Assembly (NCBI RefSeq): GCF_003574315.2
Contig: NZ_AP025739.1
Coordinates: forward strand, 5,518,001-5,582,000
Reading direction: 5' to 3'
Source of the DNA: Capsulimonas corticalis
Lineage (GTDB): Bacteria > Armatimonadota > Armatimonadia > Armatimonadales > Capsulimonadaceae
Length of the DNA stretch: 64,000 bases
A program made the position numbers and the translations under genes. The notes beneath the pieces were generated by a model, which saw only the letters and a program-made list of their open reading frames with translations, was not told the DNA's origin and made no database searches. This document shows positions 52,905 to 63,523 of this stretch, one piece after another (within the stretch, counting starts at the first letter, position 1; the number at the start of each line of letters is the position of its first letter).

Positions 52905-53318
52905 TTAAGCGCCGCGTCCGGCGCGGATGCGCGTTTCCGCGTGCGCCACGGCCTGCTTGGCCTCAGCCGCCTGCGTGCTGCCGGCTTCGGCTTCGGCGAG
53001 CAGCTGGCGGGCAGAGGCGAGATCCGCCTCCGCCCGCGTGATATCGATCTCATCGACGCGCTCGGCGTAGTCCGCCAGGATCGTCGTGCGTTCGGCGGTC
53101 ACTTCCATGAAGCCGCCGGAGATGATAATGTGCGATGTCGTTCGTCCATCGGCAAGAGTCACGCGGACCTCGCCGGGAACGAGTTCAGTCATCAAAGGCG
53201 CATGCCCGGCGAGAATGCCAAGCTGCCCTTCGTATCCCGGGGCGATCGTGCTGACGACTTGATCGCTCAGCATGATGCGCTCCGGAGTGACGACGTCGAG
53301 TGTATATTGGGACGCCAA
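52905..53318 (-). CDS. atpC: ATP synthase F1 epsilon subunit
   Basis: 137 residues. N-terminal beta-sandwich (LDVVTPERIMLSDQVVSTIAPGYEGQLGILAGHAPL, LADGRTTSHIIISGGFMEV) and the two C-terminal helices (ITRAEADLASARQLLAEA) of epsilon. Regulates ATP hydrolysis and links gamma to the c ring. Last gene of the atpG-atpD-atpC unit, 30 bases after atpD. Confidence 0.95.
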   Translation of the reverse strand: MASQYTLDVVTPERIMLSDQVVSTIAPGYEGQLGILAGHAPLMTELVPGEVRVTLADGRTTSHIIISGGFMEVTAERTTILADYAERVDEIDITRAEADLASARQLLAEAEAGSTQAAEAKQAVAHAETRIRAGRGA

Positions 53319-53348
53319 GTGTCTTTCCTCCGTGAAGCCCTCAGAATA

Positions 53349-54821
<1,473 letters not shown>

Positions 54822-54854
54822 TTATAAATAATCCGAAAGTGTTCCGTCGCTCGT

Positions 54855-55730
54855 TTACTTCAATGCTTCCGCGCCGCCGACGATCTCGGCGATTTCCTTG
54901 GTGATGGCCGCCTGACGCGCGCGGTTGAGGGTGAGCGTCAGTCCAGAGATCATCTTGCCGGCGTTGTCCGTCGCGGCGGACATGGAGGTCATGCGCGCGC
55001 CGTGCTCGGAAGCGACGCTCTCGATCACCGCCTGGAAGACCTGCGTGTCCACATAGCGGGGAAGCAGGCTGCCGAGGATCTGTTCCGGATCCGGTTCAAA
55101 AATGTAATCGGCCTTCGGCCCGGCCTTTTCCGTGGCGGCGCTGTCGAGCGCCTGCAAGGGAAGGATCTGCACCGTCTGCGGCCGCTGGGTCATGGCGCTG
55201 ACGAACTGCGTGTAGATGATGTAGAGCGCGTCGATCTCGCCCTCTTCAAACAAGCGTCGCGCGGCGCGCGAAAGGGTCTGGGCGTCGGCGAAGCTGATGC
55301 CGGTCTGCGGGACCGGATTTTCCGCGATCACCGAAAAGCCGCGGCGCTTGAAGAACACGGCGCCCTTCTTACCGACGCTGACGATCTTCACGTTCTCGGG
55401 GCCGTAGGGACGCACGAGTTCGACGGCGCGCTTGATGACACTGGAGTTGTAAGCGCCGGCCAGGCCCCGATCGGCGGTGATCAGGATCAGGCCGATCTTC
55501 TTCGGATCGCCGTCGACTTTGCGCAGCAGCGGGTGCTGGAGACCGTCCGAGCCGCCGGCGCTCAGGCTCGCCATGACTTCGCGCATCTTTTGCGCGTAGG
55601 GCCGAGCGGCGCCGACCGCTTCTTGCGCGCGCCGCAAACGAGCAGCCGCCACCATCTTCATGGCCTTCGTGATCTGCTGAATATTCTTCGCTGTTCGGAT
55701 GCGTGCGCGGATTTGACGGGGAGTCGCCAT
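54855..55730 (-). CDS. atpG: ATP synthase F1 gamma subunit
   Basis: 291 residues. Starts with MATPRQIRARIRTAKNIQQITKAMKMVAAARLRRAQ, has ILITADRGLAGAYNSSVIK and ends with the classic NRARQAAITKEIAEIVGGAEAL. The rotor of F1. Unusually, atpA is not upstream: the preceding 245 bases carry a promoter and then a divergent unrelated gene. So gamma-beta-epsilon form a separate unit, with alpha, delta and the Fo genes elsewhere. Confidence 0.97.
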   Translation of the reverse strand: MATPRQIRARIRTAKNIQQITKAMKMVAAARLRRAQEAVGAARPYAQKMREVMASLSAGGSDGLQHPLLRKVDGDPKKIGLILITADRGLAGAYNSSVIKRAVELVRPYGPENVKIVSVGKKGAVFFKRRGFSVIAENPVPQTGISFADAQTLSRAARRLFEEGEIDALYIIYTQFVSAMTQRPQTVQILPLQALDSAATEKAGPKADYIFEPDPEQILGSLLPRYVDTQVFQAVIESVASEHGARMTSMSAATDNAGKMISGLTLTLNRARQAAITKEIAEIVGGAEALK

Positions 55731-55760
55731 TAAAATACCTCTTCGTGGAGAATGCGCCTA

Positions 55761-55790
55761 ATGATACCTTCCGCTCCCGCGCTTTGTCAA
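55761..55790 (-). promoter_or_regulatory. Promoter of the atpGDC unit
   Basis: Minus strand TTGACA (55785-55790), 18-base spacer, TATCAT (55761-55766), about 25 bases of leader. Shows that atpG starts its own transcript. Confidence 0.7.
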
Positions 55791-55902
55791 TCGTGAAATT
55801 TATCACACGTGCAATTTTTCTCTTTTTTTGACGACCTCTCGCAATGATTTTCTTGAGAACATATTAATACGAAAAATAATTTATGAAATCATATAAAATC
55901 TA

Positions 55903-55930
55903 TTGCACAATGAGATTTTTCGTATATAAT
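55903..55930 (+). promoter_or_regulatory. Promoter of the DUF5658 gene
   Basis: TTGCAC (55903-55908), 16-base spacer, TATAAT (55925-55930), in a strongly AT-rich stretch; AAGGAGG precedes the ATG. Confidence 0.7.
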
Positions 55931-55975
55931 ATGTTCATGTAGCAAGCGTGAAGCGGATCACCCCAAGGAGGAACC

Positions 55976-56362
55976 ATGGTAAAAGTGTCGCGTGACGGAA
56001 TGATCTTGACGGCAATCGGGATGATCGATCTAATGACGACAATCTTCTTGGTGAACTACCGAGAAGCGAGCGAAGGCAATCCCGTGATGGCCTACTATCT
56101 GCACCAGGGCATCCCGGTGTTCGTACTCGCCAAATTGATTCTCTGCCTGGGACCGCTGTATTTGCTCGAATATGCTCGCCGCCATCGTCCGAAGATGGTG
56201 ACGCTTTCGATGCGCGTCGCGATCGCCGCTTACCTGTGCGCTTACGTCGGCGGCATCAGCCAGCTCAATGATTTCGCGCTGCAAGCGCGAACGCGGAATG
56301 TCTCGATGGCCTGGATCGAATCGCCCTGCATTCCGAACCCGAACGTTCACGTGAAGCATTAA
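55976..56362 (+). CDS. DUF5658 membrane protein
   Basis: 128 residues with a perfect AAGGAGG site. Three to four membrane segments. The DUF5658 pattern is visible: MIDLMTTIFLVNYREASEGNPVMAYYL (D-x3-T near a helix start, then E-x-NP), followed by FVLAKLILCLGPLYLLE. Function unknown. Its end overlaps the convergent regulator gene by four bases. Confidence 0.8.
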   Translation: MVKVSRDGMILTAIGMIDLMTTIFLVNYREASEGNPVMAYYLHQGIPVFVLAKLILCLGPLYLLEYARRHRPKMVTLSMRVAIAAYLCAYVGGISQLNDFALQARTRNVSMAWIESPCIPNPNVHVKH

Positions 56363-57474
56363 TCGGCAAGCTCGCCGCTTCGCGCCGGACCGCTGCTGTT
56401 CCGCGCGACGAGCTTCGGCTGCATCCGCACGAGACCGGAAAATCCGGTTTGAAGCATCTGGATCGCCTGCTTGACCTGATCTGCGGTCGGGTGCGCAATC
56501 GTCGTGAGCGCGGGGTAAACATACTCCGAAGACTTCAATCCCTCAAATCCTAATACAGAAACTTCGTCGGGAACGCGCACGCCGCGCTCGGCGAACCACT
56601 TTAGCGCCGCCCACGCCCCTCGGTCCGATGCGGTGAAAATCGCGGTCGGCCGGCGCTCCCACACCTCCGGCATATGCGCGTACGCCGCGTAATACGAATC
56701 GTCCCAGAGATGCGCGCCGCAGAGTATGACTTCCCCTCGCCATCCATCGATTTCGTTCCCCAGCGTTTCAAAAGCCTCGATTTTTTGGGCGACGCTCGCC
56801 ACATCGGCGGGCTCGTTGACGAGATAAATCACATGCCGATGTCCCAGCGCCGCGAGGTGCTGAACGCCGATGCGCGCCGCCAGCGCCGCGTTTGTTTCAA
56901 TCGCGGGACCGGCGTAGTCCGGTCCCGGGGATTCGAGCGTCACCGTACGGTACCCCAGCGGCTGAAAGCCGGCATAGAGGGCGTACGTCTTTTCCGGCTC
57001 CGTGAGGAAGACCAATCCCGTACGGCTCGGCGACGCCATCAGCTTGGGTGAAAGGGTCTCGGTATTTTCGCCGCGATTGACCTGCACGATCTGCATGGCG
57101 ATCGACAGATCCTCGGTTTGACGCCGAAACTGCTGAAGCGTCTCCATCATCAGCTCGGAATCATACGCCGTGACGAAGACAATCAGCGATTGCAGCGCAT
57201 ATTCATGGGCTGGACCTCGACGAACGATGCTGCCTTTGGCTTGAAGCCGCTGCAGCCGGCCTTCCTGAGCCAGATCCTCCAGGGCGCGCCGCACCGTCCC
57301 CCGGGAGAGCTGCAAATGCCCGGCGATGCTGAGCTCCGGCCAGAACTGCTGGCCTTCTTCAAAGTGCAGATCCATGAGCAAGCGCAGCTCATCGCGAAGC
57401 TGGAGATGGATTGGAGCATCGCCGCGCGTGACGAACCGTTCACGCGAAAGAAGATCGAGATTAGGAAGGGCCAT
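56359..57474 (-). CDS. GntR-type regulator with LacI-like sensor domain (AraR architecture)
   Basis: 371 residues from the ATG at 57474; the longer frame to 57792 is antisense-type sequence over the GH2 gene. N-terminal GntR winged helix (IHLQLRDELRLLMDLHFEEG, ELSIAGHLQLSRGTVRRALEDLAQEGRL), then a LacI/periplasmic-binding-like ligand domain (SLIVFVTAYDSELMM, HRHVIYLVNEP, PTAIFTASDRGAWAALKWF, LGFEGLKSSEYVYPALTTI). AraR of Bacillus has this layout and senses a sugar. Encoded 11 bases after the GH2 gene, so probably autoregulated with it through the palindromes at 59757 and 59832. Confidence 0.9.
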   Translation of the reverse strand: MALPNLDLLSRERFVTRGDAPIHLQLRDELRLLMDLHFEEGQQFWPELSIAGHLQLSRGTVRRALEDLAQEGRLQRLQAKGSIVRRGPAHEYALQSLIVFVTAYDSELMMETLQQFRRQTEDLSIAMQIVQVNRGENTETLSPKLMASPSRTGLVFLTEPEKTYALYAGFQPLGYRTVTLESPGPDYAGPAIETNAALAARIGVQHLAALGHRHVIYLVNEPADVASVAQKIEAFETLGNEIDGWRGEVILCGAHLWDDSYYAAYAHMPEVWERRPTAIFTASDRGAWAALKWFAERGVRVPDEVSVLGFEGLKSSEYVYPALTTIAHPTADQVKQAIQMLQTGFSGLVRMQPKLVARNSSGPARSGELAD

Positions 57475-57485
57475 GGTTTTTCTGT

Positions 57486-59714
57486 TTACTTGTGGACGGA
57501 TGGACTGGACTGCGGAGCAATGATCCCGACATCGATAAACTGGCCGCCGCCCTTCTGGCCGCAGTGCACCGCAAGAACATTCTTGCCGGGAACGATCGCC
57601 TTGCGGCCGGCGTCGGTCATCGGCACGGCGACATAGTCGGAGGTAAACCCAGGAGCGGAGGCGGCGAGCACGCCGTTGATGTAAATCTCCATATCTTCGT
57701 CGTAATAAGCGCTGAACATAAGCGTCGCGGGCAGATCGGCTGGCAGAGTGACCGTGCGGCGCATCCAGATGTCGCCTGGAGTATCGCTCCACTTGGTGTT
57801 TTGCGCTCCTCCGTTTCCAAACGGCGCAGGCGCGGATTTCCAGCCCGCATCGTCAAAGTCGGGCGCAAACCAATTCGCGGGCGCGGGATGATCCGTGGTG
57901 GTGTAGCGCCATTCCGCCGGATGCGTCTCCGAGGTCGCCACAATATCGGTCACCTTCGGCTCGGTCGGAAACTCGCCCCGGTTCGCGAGCTGGGCGATGT
58001 GGAGATCGGGCTTAACGATCTCACGGTCATAGGTCATCAGGCCGCTGTTTTCAATCTCGACGTCGGTGAGCTGTGTGTACACGGCCGCGCTCAGGCCAGG
58101 ATCGTCTTGGTATCCGTAGGCAATGTGCATCAGATGCGCATACCCCTTGCCGAAGGCCGCGCTGTCCGCCATATTCCCGTAGCCCCAGTTGTTCTTCGGA
58201 TCGCCCCACAGGTGGCCGGGGATCAGCATTCCAAGGCCGCCAAATTCACCGGCGACGGCGGCCCGATGCTCTTCCGGCGCCGGCGCCTTCGGGCGCGTAT
58301 AGTTGTGGGTGTCGATGACATCGCCCACCCCATGATCGTTCCAGCCGCTGGCGTTGTCGATTAGCCGCGAGGGATCGAGCGCGCGAACGTGATCGACGAG
58401 GCGAGGAACGTCGTAATCACTGCCCTCGTTGAAGAGCACCCACATGATCACGCTGGGATGATTCCCACGCCCCTCCACCATCCGGTCCAACTCCGTCTCA
58501 AACTGCGTTTTGCTTTCCGGAGTCCGATGGCCGGCGGTCGGCATATCCTGCCAGACAAGCATTCCCAATCGGTCCGCCCAGTAATACCAGCGCTCGGGCT
58601 CTACTTTGACATGCTTGCGGATCATATTGAAGCCCAGCCGCTTCGCCGTCGCAATGTCGTTCTCCATCGCGCCATCAGTCGGGGCGGTGTACTCTCCGTC
58701 CGGCCAGAATCCCTGATCCAGCACGCCCACTTCAAACAGATACTGGTTGTTCACGAACATCCGGGTAATTCCCTTCGCATCCTTGCCAAGACTGATCTTG
58801 CGCATGGCGAAATAGCTCTCCACGGCATCCGAGCGGACGCTGCCTGATTGCAAGGCGACTTTGAGTTGATACAGATGCGGGTCAGAGGGCGACCAGAGAT
58901 GCGCTTTGGGAATCGGGATTGCGAGCGAAGCATTCGCCGCGCCGCTCATCACCGCTACGGTCTTCGCGCCGTCCAGCACCGTGATCTTCACGGAGCTCGG
59001 CGGGTTGCCGCCCGCCGCCTTCACCGTCAGGCGCAGAACAGATTTGTCGATATCGGGCGTCATCGCCAGGTCGGAGATATAGGATTTGGCGACCGGCTCC
59101 AGCCACACCGTCTGCCAAATGCCGCTCGTCGCCGTATAAACGATAAAGTGCGGATCGTTGTCTTGTTTACCGACCGGCTGCTCTCCGGAGTTCGTGGGGT
59201 CGTAGACGCCGACTTTCAGTTCATTCTCTCCCGGCTTCAGCGCATCGGTCACATCGAAGCTAAACCCGTCGTAACCGCCTTTGTGCTCCCCTAGCCTCTT
59301 CCCATTGACAAATACTTCGGCGTCCCAGTCCACGGCGCCGAAATGCAGCAGAACATGCTCGCCTTTCCAAGCCGCAGGAACAGAAAACGAACGCCGATAC
59401 CACAAACGCTGCTGGTCCGTCGGATGCTTTCGGACACCCGACAATGGCGCCTCAATGGGAAACGGGACCAGGATTTTCCCGTCATAGGACGCCGGCGACG
59501 GCGCGTCCTTATCCACCAACGCATAATCCCATTGTCCATTGAGATTTTGCCACCGCCCGCGCGTCATCTGCGGGCGCGGATACTCCGGATGAACATTCTG
59601 CGGCGTGACCTCCTTCGCCCATCGCGTCAGAACGGGAGTAACCGGCTCCGCAAACGAAGGCAACGCTGTGAGGAATAGGCCGGCCAAAGCGGCGACGGCG
59701 CGCGAGTGAGACAT
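57486..59714 (-). CDS. Secreted glycoside hydrolase family 2 protein
   Basis: 742 residues from the ATG at 59714 (AGAGG seven bases upstream), with a Sec signal peptide ending SFAEP. GH2 order: sugar-binding N domain (GRWQNLNGQWDYAL, RLWYRRSFSVP, FGAVDWDAEVFVNGKRLGEH), Ig-like domain, TIM barrel with the acid/base Glu in MWVLFNEGSDY and nucleophile Glu in VAGEFGGLG, and a C-terminal galactose-binding-like module (NWFAPDFDDAGWKSA, FINGV-type IYINGVLAASAPG). Family members are beta-galactosidases, glucuronidases or mannosidases; specificity is open. Divergent from the beta-helix proteins and co-transcribed with its regulator. Confidence 0.92.
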   Translation of the reverse strand: MSHSRAVAALAGLFLTALPSFAEPVTPVLTRWAKEVTPQNVHPEYPRPQMTRGRWQNLNGQWDYALVDKDAPSPASYDGKILVPFPIEAPLSGVRKHPTDQQRLWYRRSFSVPAAWKGEHVLLHFGAVDWDAEVFVNGKRLGEHKGGYDGFSFDVTDALKPGENELKVGVYDPTNSGEQPVGKQDNDPHFIVYTATSGIWQTVWLEPVAKSYISDLAMTPDIDKSVLRLTVKAAGGNPPSSVKITVLDGAKTVAVMSGAANASLAIPIPKAHLWSPSDPHLYQLKVALQSGSVRSDAVESYFAMRKISLGKDAKGITRMFVNNQYLFEVGVLDQGFWPDGEYTAPTDGAMENDIATAKRLGFNMIRKHVKVEPERWYYWADRLGMLVWQDMPTAGHRTPESKTQFETELDRMVEGRGNHPSVIMWVLFNEGSDYDVPRLVDHVRALDPSRLIDNASGWNDHGVGDVIDTHNYTRPKAPAPEEHRAAVAGEFGGLGMLIPGHLWGDPKNNWGYGNMADSAAFGKGYAHLMHIAYGYQDDPGLSAAVYTQLTDVEIENSGLMTYDREIVKPDLHIAQLANRGEFPTEPKVTDIVATSETHPAEWRYTTTDHPAPANWFAPDFDDAGWKSAPAPFGNGGAQNTKWSDTPGDIWMRRTVTLPADLPATLMFSAYYDEDMEIYINGVLAASAPGFTSDYVAVPMTDAGRKAIVPGKNVLAVHCGQKGGGQFIDVGIIAPQSSPSVHK

Positions 59715-59749
59715 AGGGAACCTCTTATTCGAGAACATACTCTGCAATA

Positions 59750-59778
59750 ATTATAGACAATATTGTACTATCAGTCAA
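59750..59778 (-). promoter_or_regulatory. Promoter of the GH2-regulator operon
   Basis: Minus strand TTGACT (59773-59778), 17-base spacer, TATAAT (59750-59755). The spacer holds the first operator palindrome. Confidence 0.8.
59757..59767. promoter_or_regulatory. Operator 1, TACAATATTGT (minus strand)
   Basis: Contains the perfect 10-bp dyad ACAATATTGT between the -35 and -10 boxes of the GH2 promoter, where bound repressor would exclude RNA polymerase. The flank GATAG before it resembles that of operator 2. Confidence 0.65.
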
Positions 59779-59799
59779 GTATTATTTTTACTGATGCGC

Positions 59800-59828
59800 T
59801 TGACTCATCCGTGCTTCCATGATATGAT
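59800..59828 (+). promoter_or_regulatory. Promoter of the beta-helix/LamG gene
   Basis: TTGACT (59800-59805), 17-base spacer, TATGAT (59823-59828); same -35 and spacing as the divergent GH2 promoter. Confidence 0.75.
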
Positions 59829-59831
59829 TGC

Positions 59832-59842
59832 TACAATATTGT
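59832..59842. promoter_or_regulatory. Operator 2, TACAATATTGT (plus strand)
   Basis: Identical 11-mer to operator 1, placed just after the -10 box at the expected start of transcription. The likely ligand is the GntR/LacI-type regulator encoded with the GH2 gene. Confidence 0.65.
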
Positions 59843-59962
59843 TCATATCACAAATGGGCATTGCGATTCCGCAAAGGCACAATTGGGTTAAAGCAATAAT
59901 TGCGGCAACGCCGACTGCGGCGCCCATCACCATGTTGTCACTCTGATAAAGGTCTAAAAGAT

Positions 59963-62900
59963 ATGATTGCAATACATTTTGCGCCGAAGCGAATGTTCAT
60001 TCGCGCCACGCTGCTTCTGATGGGCTTGATCGTCCCGGTCGTTGTGAGGGCCTATCCTACTGTCGGATCGACCAGTAACCCAGGAGGGTTGCTAGCGTCG
60101 ATCCAAAACGCCTACAACTCGGGAACAGGCGGAGTCGTGATCGCGCCTGGGACATACAACCTCCCCGCGCCGTCCGGTTACTGGTGTCTCGACTTCAACA
60201 ATATGGCGAATTTCGTGATTCAGGCAAAGAATGTGACCTTGCTGATGGCGGATGGCGTCCACGGCGGCATGCATTTTGGCAACTGCCAAAACGTCACTCT
60301 GGACGGCTTGGTCGCGAATGGCTGCACGTTCACCACACTGAAGCCGAATTTTACCCAGGGATCCATCTTATCGGGAGGATCTGACGCTGCTGGCTCCTAT
60401 CTGGACGTACAGATTGACGCTGGATACCCCAGCGATCTGAACAATACCGCGGTGTTTACGCCGTATGACGGAACCACTTTCGCACTTGGCTATAACTTCG
60501 ATAAGAATTCCCGTCGCTACAAAACGAAAGAGATCGATTTTGGGGTTCGCAGCGCCGCCGTGCTCGATTTCGCCAGCCGCAAATGGCGATTTCATGTCGA
60601 CAACAGCGCCGTGCTGCCCGGGAATGGCTTGAACGCCATCGGCGACCCCATCTGCCTGATCGGCGCGATGCCCCACGGTATCGGCCTCGACAACTGCACG
60701 GTGACGCTCAAAAATCTGAATCTGCCCTGGGGAGATAACGGCTCCTATGAAGGCGGCGGCGGTCCCAACCGCTGGATCAATGTACGCGGAACCTACCAAA
60801 CCAAGCCCTCTGGCGCGACCGCGACCGCGCTGATGGGCTTCAACGGCGTAAACGTCGGCTCCGAGCATGTCGGTCCCGATGTGGAGGGATGCGCATTTGA
60901 GGGCGCGCCGGACGATATGTGGAATCTTCACGCCGCGTTCGAACAGGTCGGGAGCATTTCGGGAATGACGCTTACGGTCGGCGCCGCCAACTTCCGCAAC
61001 GACATACAGAACGGCGACACCCTGCGTTTCTACGATCAAAAGCTCAATCTGATCGATACCGCCCAGGTGACCAGCGCTCCGCTGCCGGTGAGTTTTACCC
61101 AGCCGTTCAGTTCTCACTGGGGCGAATTTCAGAATGCGTCCAGCGTCGGCTACTACACCCTGTCGCTCAGCCATGCCGTGACCGCCCCTTATGACACGCT
61201 TGTGGAGGACGCCAGCGCCTGCTGCGCGGGCGCAAAGTTCCTGAACAACCGGATTACCAACATTCGAAGCTGCGGTCTGCTGCTCAAGGGCGACAATCCC
61301 GATGTCGAGAATAATATGATCGACGGATGCAGCGGCGCGGGCGTCGCGATCTTCTGCTCGACGGGATGGGGCGAAGCGGGTTTCGTCCATGGCGCGACCA
61401 TCAAAAACAATACCATCATGAACTGCGGCTACTGGGACCGCGAGGACCTCTGGACCGCCGGCGCGCTTACCGTCGGCATGGATCCCGACGACGATACGAT
61501 CACCGGCGAAGACCATCAGAACATCCTGATCCAGAACAATACGTTCGATAACAACGCCGGCGTGGACCTGTCCGTGAAACACGCCGCGCACGTGCGGATT
61601 CTGGGCAACACCTTCCAAAACACGCATTTCGCGGGATTGCGGCCGGGCGTATGGACCGGTTTCGACCCCGGCTCCGTTATCTGGCTCGGCCAGTGCCAGG
61701 ATATCACGCTGGCGCGCAATACCGTCTCCAACCTGGGACCGAGCGCAACGGCGCTGGTCACGGCCGCCGCGACGGCGCTGGCCGTGCACGGGATTGGGTC
61801 CGGCGTCACGCAGATGGGCAAAACGTTCACGCTGGTCAACCGTGACAGCAGCCTGCTGCTCGACACCACGGGCGACGGCGTTCAGGCGCTGCAATGGGTC
61901 GTCAATGACGCGCCATCGCAGCACTGGACATTCGCGGCGGCGGGAGGCGGATACTTTACGGCGGCAAACGCCTCGAACGGCAAACTTCTCGGGGTGAACA
62001 ATTCGCTCGCAACGGGGCAGCGCCTGCAAAATGAAACCGCGAACAGCTCCGCCAGTCAGCAATGGTCGTTTGCCCCGGCCGATCATGGATACGGCGCTCT
62101 TGTCAACAAAAACAGCCTCCTCTCTGGATCGATCAACCTCGCAACGAACGGCGGCGCTCCCGTAACCCAGCAACTGGCGAGCAGTCGCATCGATCAGCAA
62201 TGGTCGCTTCGTTTTCTTGATGACGCTGCGGCGTATTACGCATTCAATGACAATGGAGGAGCGGCGGCGGCAGACAACAGCGGCCATGGAAACAACGGCG
62301 CGCTGATCGGCGGAGCGGGCTGGACGCTCGGGCTCGGAGGCTCCGCAGCGTCGCTCAGCGGCTCCGGCCAATATGTCGACTTGAGCCGACCCGTTCTCAA
62401 CACCGCCCAGAGCTTTTCCGTATCCTGCTGGGTGAAATTAAACGCAATCACCAATTGGCAGACATTCGCCAGTCAGACCATCGGCAATACCGCAAGTTTC
62501 TTTCTCCAATTGCGCGCCGACGGTCACTTCGGTTTCACCACCTTTGCCGCCGATAACTACACGAATGGCGTCACGGCGGCGTCCACGTTCACGCCGCAGC
62601 CAGGCGTCTGGTATCACCTCGCCGGCGTTTACAATCAGCCGCTTCAGCAGATCAAGCTCTACGTCAACGGCGTGCTGCAAAGCGCTCAGTACAATGCCGT
62701 GACGGCCTCCGCCCCCGGACATACGCTGCTGGGAAGCGCGTTTGGCGGCGGAGCGCCCACGGACTTCGTCGGCGGAGCGATCGAAGACACGCGTCTCTAT
62801 CAGCGCGCGCTGCTCGACAGCGATGTGACGAACCTCGCGCAGACCTTCAGCGTTCCTATCCCGCCCGCTCAATGCGAAACTCTCTTCGACGAAAATTCAG

Positions 62901-63496
62901 GAACGACGGCGGATGACGCCAGCGGTCACGGCAAAATCGGCGCCCTGATCGGCGGAGCGGGGTGGACGGACGGCGTACTGGGCGCGGCCGTCAATCTGAG
63001 CGGCGCGGGCCAGTATGTCAGCCTGAACGGCCCCGCGATCAACACCAGCCAGAGCTTCACCGTCGCGGCATGGGTCAAACTCAATGCGCTGGGCGGCTAT
63101 CAAACGATTCTGAGTCAGGACGGCGCCAATATCAGCGCATTCTTCCTACAGGCGCGCTCCGACAATCATTTCATCTTCATCGTCCCTCAAACCGACTCAA
63201 CGGGATCATCTCTCGCCGGCGCATGGGCGCCGACGGCGGCGATCACCGGACAGTGGACGCAATTGATCGGCGTATACGACGCCTCCAACGGCCTTGTGAA
63301 GCTCTACATCAACGGCGTGCTGACTGCGTCGACATCATGCCCAGGCGCATTCGCCGCGGCGGGAGGCGCGCAGATCGGGCGCGGCAAATGGAACGGTCCC
63401 GTGGACTTCTGGAACGGAGCCATCGATAGCGTCCGTGAGTATCAGCGCGCGTTCTCCGATGCGGACGCGCTGAGTTACTACAATACCGGCCAGTAA
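59963..63496 (+). CDS. Secreted multidomain beta-helix protein with ricin and two LamG domains
   Basis: 1177 residues from the ATG at 59963 (AAAGG upstream; 59993 is an alternative), signal peptide ending VVRAYP. Residues 40-610: right-handed beta-helix (GGVVIAPGTYNLPAPSG, NVTLLMADGVHGGMHF, and later NNRITNI, NNTIMN, NNTFDN turns) with EGAPDDMWNLHAAF at 314-327. The combination resembles GH110 alpha-galactosidase-type beta helices, a comparison from memory. Residues 620-750: ricin-like lectin. Residues 755-960 and 970-1175: two LamG/concanavalin-like domains that are near repeats (both with ALIGGAGWT and INT/LNTxQSF). Extracellular polysaccharide enzyme or binder. Confidence 0.8.
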   Translation: MIAIHFAPKRMFIRATLLLMGLIVPVVVRAYPTVGSTSNPGGLLASIQNAYNSGTGGVVIAPGTYNLPAPSGYWCLDFNNMANFVIQAKNVTLLMADGVHGGMHFGNCQNVTLDGLVANGCTFTTLKPNFTQGSILSGGSDAAGSYLDVQIDAGYPSDLNNTAVFTPYDGTTFALGYNFDKNSRRYKTKEIDFGVRSAAVLDFASRKWRFHVDNSAVLPGNGLNAIGDPICLIGAMPHGIGLDNCTVTLKNLNLPWGDNGSYEGGGGPNRWINVRGTYQTKPSGATATALMGFNGVNVGSEHVGPDVEGCAFEGAPDDMWNLHAAFEQVGSISGMTLTVGAANFRNDIQNGDTLRFYDQKLNLIDTAQVTSAPLPVSFTQPFSSHWGEFQNASSVGYYTLSLSHAVTAPYDTLVEDASACCAGAKFLNNRITNIRSCGLLLKGDNPDVENNMIDGCSGAGVAIFCSTGWGEAGFVHGATIKNNTIMNCGYWDREDLWTAGALTVGMDPDDDTITGEDHQNILIQNNTFDNNAGVDLSVKHAAHVRILGNTFQNTHFAGLRPGVWTGFDPGSVIWLGQCQDITLARNTVSNLGPSATALVTAAATALAVHGIGSGVTQMGKTFTLVNRDSSLLLDTTGDGVQALQWVVNDAPSQHWTFAAAGGGYFTAANASNGKLLGVNNSLATGQRLQNETANSSASQQWSFAPADHGYGALVNKNSLLSGSINLATNGGAPVTQQLASSRIDQQWSLRFLDDAAAYYAFNDNGGAAAADNSGHGNNGALIGGAGWTLGLGGSAASLSGSGQYVDLSRPVLNTAQSFSVSCWVKLNAITNWQTFASQTIGNTASFFLQLRADGHFGFTTFAADNYTNGVTAASTFTPQPGVWYHLAGVYNQPLQQIKLYVNGVLQSAQYNAVTASAPGHTLLGSAFGGGAPTDFVGGAIEDTRLYQRALLDSDVTNLAQTFSVPIPPAQCETLFDENSGTTADDASGHGKIGALIGGAGWTDGVLGAAVNLSGAGQYVSLNGPAINTSQSFTVAAWVKLNALGGYQTILSQDGANISAFFLQARSDNHFIFIVPQTDSTGSSLAGAWAPTAAITGQWTQLIGVYDASNGLVKLYINGVLTASTSCPGAFAAAGGAQIGRGKWNGPVDFWNGAIDSVREYQRAFSDADALSYYNTGQ

Positions 63497-63523
63497 CCAC
63501 GCAATACAAAGAAGGAAACGGCA

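Noticed and set aside
51229-52908. 559-residue open frame on the plus strand
   Set aside because: Antisense to ispDF and the PIN-TRAM gene.
57475-57792. N-terminal extension of the GntR-type regulator
   Set aside because: It overlaps the end of the GH2 gene in another frame and looks like random Arg-rich sequence; the winged helix begins right after the ATG at 57474.
60368-62371. 667-residue open frame on the minus strand
   Set aside because: Antisense to the beta-helix/LamG gene, no recognisable domain.
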